Shown here: piece after piece, positions 30,036 to 36,353 of the stretch
Position numbering within the stretch: the stretch's first letter is position 1
How the letters are laid out: every line of letters starts with the position of its first letter
Origin: an uncultured Acidobacteriia bacterium
GTDB lineage: Bacteria > Acidobacteriota > Terriglobia > Bryobacterales > Bryobacteraceae
Reading direction: 5' to 3'
Assembly: GCA_903881085.1 (NCBI GenBank)
Contig: CAIRSA010000124.1
Coordinates: 1-39,311 of the forward strand
Length of the DNA: 39,311 nt
Notes under the pieces: generated by a model
Database searches by the model: none
The model's input: the letters and a program-made list of their open reading frames with translations, nothing else
What the model was told of the DNA's origin: nothing
Translations under genes and position numbers: made by a program

Positions 30036-32097
30036 CCGCGTCAATGCGCGCCGTCACATTCTGGAGAATGCGGCCCAGGGCGCGCGCCTGACGAGCCGCA
30101 ACTTCGAAATTCCCCGCCTCCATCGCCTCTCGAATGCCGGGCAGGGTCTTGGCGCCATAGCCGGTGTACAGGCCGGGAGCGGATATCGCGTTCTTATACC
30201 AGGGTCGCCCGGGCAGCCCCGAACGCAACAGCAAGGCCTGGTCGACCTGATAGATGGCCTGGTTGACTTCGGCCAGCACAGGCATCGCTGGCATGGCCAT
30301 CACCTTGGCCAGACTGTCTTCGAAACGCCGCGCCGCAACGTCCATTCGCTTGACCTCCGCATTGGCCGAGCCTAGTTGGAGCTTGTTGACGCTCATTCCG
30401 GCAGCCATCTCCAGGTCCGCCAGGTACGCCCGGATCGTGCGCGCCATGCGCCAATACTCAAATGGAATCACAGCAGCCCCGGCCATCCGCATCAGCACGG
30501 AAGTATTCACTTTCGCCAGAGACTGGCAATAGAGGAAGTCCTTGTCGGCAAACCGCGTATACCAGCCAAAAGTGTCGTACAGCGAATGATACGTCCCGCT
30601 GCTCACTCCGCTGAACCCCAGATTCGCTCCCGCGACACCGGCATGATGCGTGAAGGCCACGTAGTCGCTTCCAGCGCCCAGCGCACCCAGCCGGAACGCC
30701 GCTGGCGATCCGCTAGGCGCCAACTTCATTTCCGCCAGACTTTGTCCCGAAATGGGATCTTTCAAATCCCGCGCGATCTCTTCCAGGAAGGCTTCGAGCG
30801 TCGGCGACCCGCTGGCCGAAAACGTGCCCCTGCTATTGGTGTCGGAATTGAAATAGGCCACCGCCTTGGCCTGCAACGCGACCAGATTCTTCTCCACCCA
30901 TTCGGTGGAACCGATCAAACCGAACTCCTCGCCATCCCACAGCGCAAAGATGACCGTGCGCCTGGGTTTCCACCCCTGACGCCGAACCTCTGCCAGCGCC
31001 CTGGCCGATTCCAGCAGACTAGCCGCACCACTGCCCGGATCGCTGGCACCGTTGACCCAGGCGTCATGGTGATTCCCGTAGATCACCCACTGGCCGGAAT
31101 CCGTCTCTCCGGGCATGCGGGCGATCACATTGTAAAGCGGCCGCGTAGCGAAGTCGAACTTCAACTTCACATGCACCGTAGCCGGCCCAGGACCGACGTG
31201 GTAGGTGATGGGAAGCGCCCCGCGCCATCCCGAGGGAGCCACTGCGCCACTCAACTGCTCCAGCAGCGGTTTGGCGTCGTCATACGACAGCGGCTGCACC
31301 GGAATTTTCATCAGCGTCGCCGCCTCGCTCAGCGGCAAACGCTTCGAACCCTTTTCAGAAGCCCACCCCGGTGATAACGGGTCGCCTGGCTGAATCGCCA
31401 TGTCGATCACGCTGCCGCGCTGCACGCTCATTGATGGGCGATACAGGCCCTTGGGATAGACATCGCCGGCAAAGTACCCATCGTCCTTCGGATCAGAATA
31501 AATCAGGCAGGCCAGCGCGCCATGCTCGGCCGCGACCTTCGGCTTCACCCCGCGCCAACTGCCGCCATAGCGTGCGATTACAATCTTACCCTTCACATCC
31601 ACGCCGATCTTCTTCAGGTATTCGTAGTCGTCCGGAGTGCCGTAGTTCACGTAGACCAGAGGCCCGGTCACATCCCCGGCTGCCGAATACGCATTGAACG
31701 GAGGCAGCGATAGCCGCGTAGCCGTATCAGGGTCCTCTTTAATCACGGGCTCATCCAGCCGCGCCCGGAACTTCACCGGCCCGACCATCTCCACCTGGCG
31801 CAGCGTTGGATACGGCAGTAGTCCCTCAAACGTCTCAATCGACGCCTGATAGCCCCACGATTGCAGCAGTTGCAGTGCGTAGTTTGCAACGGCCTTCGAT
31901 GCTGCGGAGCCCGCATGATGCGGCTCCGCCGACATCCGCTTCATGTACTCGCCGGCCCGCGCGGCATTGGTGATCTGGTGAGCTCGATTTTCCCATTCGT
32001 GCTCCGCATGCCACTGCGAAGGTGGAAATCCGCGGACGGCTGTCACTTGCCCCATCAACCGTCCGATGGTGAGCAGCAACAGCAGCGAACGGTGCAT
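29992..32097 (-). CDS. Secreted M28B peptidase (glutamate carboxypeptidase II-like)
   Basis: This 701-residue exopeptidase has a signal peptide (1-16), a protease-associated domain within the first 320 residues, the M28 zinc peptidase domain and a C-terminal dimerisation-like helical domain. Zinc ligands align with glutamate carboxypeptidase II: H343 in GNHHDAW, D353 in GASDPGSG, E391 in DGEEFGL with E390 as catalytic base, D419 in FNSDTNSRG, and H504 in GTYHSLYDTF. It should release C-terminal or other terminal residues from peptides in the periplasm. It begins two bases after the dsbD stop, so it is the last gene of that operon. Confidence 0.94.
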   Translation of the reverse strand: MHRSLLLLLTIGRLMGQVTAVRGFPPSQWHAEHEWENRAHQITNAARAGEYMKRMSAEPHHAGSAASKAVANYALQLLQSWGYQASIETFEGLLPYPTLRQVEMVGPVKFRARLDEPVIKEDPDTATRLSLPPFNAYSAAGDVTGPLVYVNYGTPDDYEYLKKIGVDVKGKIVIARYGGSWRGVKPKVAAEHGALACLIYSDPKDDGYFAGDVYPKGLYRPSMSVQRGSVIDMAIQPGDPLSPGWASEKGSKRLPLSEAATLMKIPVQPLSYDDAKPLLEQLSGAVAPSGWRGALPITYHVGPGPATVHVKLKFDFATRPLYNVIARMPGETDSGQWVIYGNHHDAWVNGASDPGSGAASLLESARALAEVRRQGWKPRRTVIFALWDGEEFGLIGSTEWVEKNLVALQAKAVAYFNSDTNSRGTFSASGSPTLEAFLEEIARDLKDPISGQSLAEMKLAPSGSPAAFRLGALGAGSDYVAFTHHAGVAGANLGFSGVSSGTYHSLYDTFGWYTRFADKDFLYCQSLAKVNTSVLMRMAGAAVIPFEYWRMARTIRAYLADLEMAAGMSVNKLQLGSANAEVKRMDVAARRFEDSLAKVMAMPAMPVLAEVNQAIYQVDQALLLRSGLPGRPWYKNAISAPGLYTGYGAKTLPGIREAMEAGNFEVAARQARALGRILQNVTARIDAATHLLDEAAASTSR

Positions 32098-32099
32098 GA

Positions 32100-33932
32100 T
32101 TATGCTCCGCCCTGCTTCAAGAACTTCAAAAACTCCGCGGCGTCCTTCGTCAAACCAGCCGACTGGGCAACGACTTTTTCATCCCCATCGACAACCGCAT
32201 AGAACGGAATCGCCACAGTCCCGAACCGCTTTTCCTGCAGCTGTTGATTTTCTACCGAAGCGGCGTCCGTGCCATCGGTGTACAACTCCACCAGCACGAA
32301 ATCCTTCAGCGCCGCGTTCACTTCCGGCTTGGGGAACATATTGGCCTTCATCCATTTGCAGTTCGTGCAGGTGTAGCCTGTGAAATCGAGGAACACGCGT
32401 TTATTTTCGGCCTTCGCTTGCGCCAGAGCTTCTTTGTACTGGTTCTTCAAAAACTTGAGGCCGCCTTCGCCACCGCCGCCAACGCCCAGCGTAGCCACTG
32501 GAGCAGGAATAAATGCCTCGACCTCGCCCAAGCGCAACCCGAACATACCAGGCAGGAAACTAAACGCAATCACCAGTAGCACCACCGCCGAAAGCAGCCG
32601 GCCAATCCCAACCGTCTCATCGCGCTTCACTCCTTCCAACCGCAGGAAGCCAAGCAGATACAATCCCGGCAAGCTGAACAGCACAAACCACGCGGCCAAA
32701 AAACGCTCGCGCGGCAGCACTCCCAACTGAAATACCTGATCGACGTTGCTCAAATACTTCAACATCAGCGCCAATACGATGAAGCCCATCACCACCTTCA
32801 CCCGCGACAACCAGCCACCACTGCGCGGCAGCTTTTGCAGGTACTTCGGAAACAACGCCAGCAACAGGAACGGCGAAGCCAGTCCCGCACTAAACGTGAT
32901 CATCCCCAGCACCGGCTGCAACTTATCCCCCTGAACCGAAGCTGCCAACAAAGTGCCCATGAACGGCCCCACGCAAGCAAACGATGTCAACGCAAACGTC
33001 AGGCCCATTAGGAGGCTGCCCAATGTTCCTCCCTGCTCCGAAGCCTGGTTCATTCGCGTCAACAACCCCGAAGGAATCGTCAGCTCAAACGCGCCCAACA
33101 ACGACAGTCCAAAAGCAAAAAAGATCGCAGCAATAAACAGATTCACCCAAGGATTCGCGCCCAACTGAACCACGCCGAACGGACCCACCAAAGCCGTGAT
33201 GCCCAGCCCAATGGAACTGAACAGCACCACGATGCCCAAGCAAAACACGACCGCCTGCCGCAACGCCTGCGAGCCCGAATTCAAAAACTGCGACATCACC
33301 AGCGGAATCATCGGGAACACACATGGCGTAAAGATAGCCGCAATGCCCAACCCAAACGCCACCAACAAAAAGCTGCCCAGGCTCTGATCCGCAGGCTTCG
33401 CCGCCGCAGCCGCCGCAGCCGCCGGAACCGTCGCCGCAGCCGCTGCGTCAAACGCCGTGTACCCCGCAGGAATCGCCACCGCCGCAGCCGTCCCACCAAC
33501 CGCCACCTTCGCCACAGCCGTCTTCTTACGCGGAGGCAGGCATTCTTTCTCAGTGCAAGCCTGGTACCGCATATTCGCCGTCAACTCGACTTCGCCCACT
33601 GCCCCAGCCGGAACCACCGCCTCAATCAGAAAGGGAACCTTGCCCTCAAATGTTTCTGTATCAACCTGGAAATTGGGATCGAACTTGCGCGCCGGCGCGG
33701 GCTGATACACCCGTCCGCCCTCAAGCTTAATTGTGGTGGGATTCGCCCCGCCCTTAGGCGTGGTCAAGGAATACAGATGCCAGCCGGGTTGAATTTCGGC
33801 CGTCAACCGCAGCAGGACTTTCGCCCCCGCGGGCGCCTCTTTCGCGTCCGCGGCGATGGTCCACTGGACCGGGTCCAGCTTTTGCCCAAACGCCAGGGGC
33901 AGCAACGCAACCAACAGCGCCGTCTTAAACAT
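32100..33932 (-). CDS. dsbD: Thiol:disulfide interchange protein DsbD
   Basis: This 610-residue protein has the three-part DsbD layout: a signal peptide and N-terminal periplasmic domain with cysteines in YQACTEKECLPP, a membrane domain of about eight helices with cysteines in IFTPCVFPMIPL and SFACVGPF, and a C-terminal thioredoxin domain with CTNC at 522-525. DsbD passes electrons from cytoplasmic thioredoxin to periplasmic thiol proteins. An Ala-rich linker near 150-180 joins the first two parts. It could supply the secreted redoxin or MsrA, but that is inference. It sits seven bases after plsX. Confidence 0.94.
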   Translation of the reverse strand: MFKTALLVALLPLAFGQKLDPVQWTIAADAKEAPAGAKVLLRLTAEIQPGWHLYSLTTPKGGANPTTIKLEGGRVYQPAPARKFDPNFQVDTETFEGKVPFLIEAVVPAGAVGEVELTANMRYQACTEKECLPPRKKTAVAKVAVGGTAAAVAIPAGYTAFDAAAAATVPAAAAAAAAKPADQSLGSFLLVAFGLGIAAIFTPCVFPMIPLVMSQFLNSGSQALRQAVVFCLGIVVLFSSIGLGITALVGPFGVVQLGANPWVNLFIAAIFFAFGLSLLGAFELTIPSGLLTRMNQASEQGGTLGSLLMGLTFALTSFACVGPFMGTLLAASVQGDKLQPVLGMITFSAGLASPFLLLALFPKYLQKLPRSGGWLSRVKVVMGFIVLALMLKYLSNVDQVFQLGVLPRERFLAAWFVLFSLPGLYLLGFLRLEGVKRDETVGIGRLLSAVVLLVIAFSFLPGMFGLRLGEVEAFIPAPVATLGVGGGGEGGLKFLKNQYKEALAQAKAENKRVFLDFTGYTCTNCKWMKANMFPKPEVNAALKDFVLVELYTDGTDAASVENQQLQEKRFGTVAIPFYAVVDGDEKVVAQSAGLTKDAAEFLKFLKQGGA

Positions 33933-33939
33933 AAGGAAC

Positions 33940-34968
33940 CTACTCCGTGCCGGCGGTTTCAGAGAACAACTGCGTGCGCGCCAACTCTTCCGCGATGCGC
34001 CGGTTCACCTGGCCTTCGGCAAACTCAGCCGCCACGCGAATTGCGTTTTTAATCGCATTCGCATTGGACCGCCCGTGCCCGATAATTGAAACGCCCTTCA
34101 CACCCAGCAGCGGCGCCCCGCCATACTCCGAGTAATCCGTACGCTTCTTAAAGTCCAGGAACGCGCTGCGCGAAAACACCGCGCCGATCTTGCCAGTGAT
34201 CGTGGCCCGCAGCGAATCCTGCAACATATGACGGATCGCCTCAGACAATCCTTCGCTGACCTTCAGCACCACGTTCCCCACAAAGCCATCGCAAACTACT
34301 ACATCCACGCTGCCATCGAAAATATTCCGCCCTTCCACGTTGCCCACGAAGTTAATCGGAAGCAGCTTGAAAAGCGGAGTCGCGGCCTTGGTCAGGTCGT
34401 TGCCTTTGTGTTCTTCTTCGCCGATGGACAGGATGCCCACCCGCGGCTTGTCGGTCTTGAAAATCACACGCGAATAGATCTCGCCCATGATGGCGAACTG
34501 CGCCAGCATCTCGGCCGAGCAGTCCACGTTCGCCCCGGCATCGATCAACAGCGTCGGCTTGCCCTTCACCGTCGGAAACGGAGTCGCCAGCGCAGGCCGG
34601 TCCACGCCCGGCACAACGCCCAACACCATCTTCGACGTAGCCATGGCAGCCCCGGTATTGCCAGCCGAAACCATGCCCTGCGCCGACCCGTCCTTCACCA
34701 GACGCGCGCACACACGAATGGAACTGTCTTTCTTCGTACGCATCGCTTTCGCCGCGTTGTCATCCATAGTGATAACTTCGCTGGCGTGCTGAATTTTAAT
34801 AGGGTATTCCGCCCAAGATCCATGGCTATCCAGCTCGCGACGAATGACATCTTCGCGACCGACTAAAATCACCTGGACATCGAGAGACTTGACGGCCTTT
34901 AAGGCCCCTTCGACTTCGGACTTGGGGGCGTGGTCGCCCCCCATTGCGTCGACCGCGATGGTCACCAT
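33940..34968 (-). CDS. plsX: Phosphate acyltransferase PlsX
   Basis: This 342-residue protein starts with [14 protein letters not shown], the PlsX signature, followed by [11 protein letters not shown] and [15 protein letters not shown], and a C-terminal [19 protein letters not shown]. PlsX makes acyl-phosphate from acyl-ACP, the first step of phosphatidic acid synthesis with PlsY in most bacteria. It acts at the membrane surface in the cytoplasm. It follows yceD and rpmF, the conserved order in many bacteria, which links ribosomal protein L32 expression to lipid synthesis genes. The ribosome-binding site before ATG 34968 is weak. Confidence 0.97.
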   Translation of the reverse strand: MVTIAVDAMGGDHAPKSEVEGALKAVKSLDVQVILVGREDVIRRELDSHGSWAEYPIKIQHASEVITMDDNAAKAMRTKKDSSIRVCARLVKDGSAQGMVSAGNTGAAMATSKMVLGVVPGVDRPALATPFPTVKGKPTLLIDAGANVDCSAEMLAQFAIMGEIYSRVIFKTDKPRVGILSIGEEEHKGNDLTKAATPLFKLLPINFVGNVEGRNIFDGSVDVVVCDGFVGNVVLKVSEGLSEAIRHMLQDSLRATITGKIGAVFSRSAFLDFKKRTDYSEYGGAPLLGVKGVSIIGHGRSNANAIKNAIRVAAEFAEGQVNRRIAEELARTQLFSETAGTE

Positions 34969-35012
34969 AGATTAGGCAAAGAGTACGAGTGCTTCAACTT
35001 GCGGCTATCCAA

Positions 35013-35198
35013 CTATGCGTTGGATTCGGTTTCGATAACTTCACGGCCCTTGTACATCCCGCAGTACGGGCAAGCGCGGTGAGGCATGATCTTTTCGTGG
35101 CAGTTGGCGCAATCAGCCAGGCTGGCCGCCTTCAAATGGTCGTGAGCGCGACGAGTGGAGCTACGCTCTTGGGAATGGCGTCGTTTTGGATTTGGCAT
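35013..35198 (-). CDS. rpmF: 50S ribosomal protein L32
   Basis: This 61-residue protein begins MPNPKRRHSQERSSTRRAHD, the classic L32 start, and carries a zinc-ribbon with cysteines in CANC and CPYCGMYKGREV. L32 is part of the large ribosomal subunit. The ATG is preceded by AAGGAACT. The gene lies nine bases after yceD and 44 before plsX. The retained four cysteines mark the zinc-binding (C+) form. Confidence 0.97.
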   Translation of the reverse strand: MPNPKRRHSQERSSTRRAHDHLKAASLADCANCHEKIMPHRACPYCGMYKGREVIETESNA

Positions 35199-35207
35199 CT
35201 TAGTTCC

Positions 35208-35723
35208 TTATAAATTTTTCAGGGCCGACCAGCGGTCGTCCACCGCTTCTACGCGGCAGGCGCATGTGGCCAGGTTCCTGTTTTGCCCGCAATGCGGACA
35301 GATTCCTAAACAGTCTTCCCGGCACAGCTTTTGCATCGGGATGGAGAGCAGCACCTGCTCCCGCAAAACATCTTCTAACTCAAGGCCGTTCCCATGGTAA
35401 TAGGCGACCTCGGTTTCCGAACTCTTAATCTCCGCCTCGCTCTTGTCCCCGGCATCGTCCACCGGATAATACGCAAGGTCGAATTCACATTCAACAGGCA
35501 GGCTGATCGGCTCCAGGCACCGGTCGCACACCCCGGTCATCTCAACCTTCAGATTCCCGGCAACATCTATCTCTTCCGACGAACTGACCAGCTCCACCGT
35601 GCCTGCGGCCGTCAGCGGCCCCGCCTGCTTCACGTCCTCTAATTCAAAACTCAGGACGCCGGGGGCTAAAGTCTGTTCAAAACGTACACTCTTGACTTCC
35701 AGTTCACGTACGCTAAGAAACAC
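35208..35723 (-). CDS. yceD: YceD family (DUF177) protein
   Basis: From GTG 35723 this is a 171-residue DUF177/YceD protein. That start is chosen because GGGGGAGG lies five bases before it and the result begins MFLSVRELE, close to the family N-terminus. The cysteine pairs CDRC and CLGICPHCGQN are typical of the metal-binding form. YceD is tied to 23S rRNA maturation in several bacteria and plants. It is encoded directly upstream of rpmF, the almost universal arrangement, and leads the five-gene minus-strand operon. Confidence 0.9.
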   Translation of the reverse strand: MFLSVRELEVKSVRFEQTLAPGVLSFELEDVKQAGPLTAAGTVELVSSSEEIDVAGNLKVEMTGVCDRCLEPISLPVECEFDLAYYPVDDAGDKSEAEIKSSETEVAYYHGNGLELEDVLREQVLLSIPMQKLCREDCLGICPHCGQNRNLATCACRVEAVDDRWSALKNL

Positions 35724-35762
35724 ACACACCTCCCCCACCTCGCCGAGCGAAGCAAAAACCCT

Positions 35763-35792
35763 ATTGTAACGCAGTACAGGGGGTTAGAGCAA
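35763..35792 (-). promoter_or_regulatory. Candidate promoter of the yceD-rpmF-plsX operon
   Basis: On the minus strand TTGCTC (35792-35787) and TACAAT (35768-35763) are separated by 18 bases, close to a sigma-70 promoter. Transcription would start near 35756, leaving a leader of about 33 bases with the GGGGGAGG ribosome-binding site of yceD. The fit is by eye only. Confidence 0.5.
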
Positions 35793-35925
35793 AAAGGATT
35801 CGCGTAGCAGCGGTCTGAGGCCACGTCGCGCACCGATTCCACGGCTCAATTATCACAGATCCATTTGCCGTTCCCGTCCCGGACTCCTGATGTCATGCGG
35901 CGTGGAATTTAGATTGAGCCAGGAC

Positions 35926-35995
35926 AACCGCTCCCTGACGGTCGAGGCTCGGTGGCATTGGGAATCTGCCGAGCCTCGACCGTCAGAGAGCGGTT
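35926..35995. repeat. Long imperfect palindrome (27-bp arms)
   Basis: Arms 35926-35952 and 35969-35995 are inverted copies with a single mismatch, around a 16-base loop. Each arm contains CTGACGGTCGAGGCTCGG or its complement. A 27-bp stem is far longer than needed for termination, and there is no T run after it. It resembles dispersed palindromic elements reported from large acidobacterial and planctomycete genomes, although only one copy is in the window. It lies right before a truncated gene, which it may have invaded. Confidence 0.8.
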
Positions 35996-36041
35996 ACCTC
36001 ATTTTCCAGGAGATCAGGAGGTCTGAAAGTCGTTGTTTCGC

Positions 36042-36282
36042 ATGTTGCGCGCCGCCTTTCCTGACTCGCACTGGGACGTCTTGGAACAGTTTGCCGATGG
36101 CGGCCGCGTTGTCACCCGAAAGACCTTTCACTGTACCCATTCAAGGCGAATTTGACGGCATCGCCCCCACCGGCCGCCAAGTGGCAATCCGCGTCATCGA
36201 CATTGTCCGCATCGCCGGCAACCAACTGAAAGAGCATTGGAATGTAATTGATGTGAACGGGCGTTTCGAGCAACTCAGCTAG
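36042..36282 (+). pseudogene. Truncated and frameshifted SnoaL-like/ester cyclase remnant
   Basis: One frame from ATG 36042 gives MLRAAFPDSHWDVLEQFADG and VVTRKTFHCTH, then stops. Shifting the frame by one base near 36140 continues with QGEFDGIAPTGRQVAIRVID and NQLKEHWNVIDVNGRFEQLS to a stop at 36282. Joined, they match the C-terminal two-thirds of SnoaL-like ester cyclases, small cone-shaped beta-barrel proteins that bind or cyclise polyketide-like molecules. The first 40-50 residues are missing; the long palindrome lies in their place upstream. One inserted base plus the missing N-terminus mean it is non-functional. Confidence 0.7.
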
Positions 36283-36353
36283 CGCGGTTAGAGAAGCGGG
36301 CGGCCAGGGGCTACTATGATAGACTGGCTCCAACAGAAAAGGGAGCCGTCACG

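Noticed and set aside
35890..36282. A single 130-residue gene
   Set aside because: Its first half reads through the palindrome and is not protein-like; only the last part matches SnoaL and the preceding part of that domain is in another frame.
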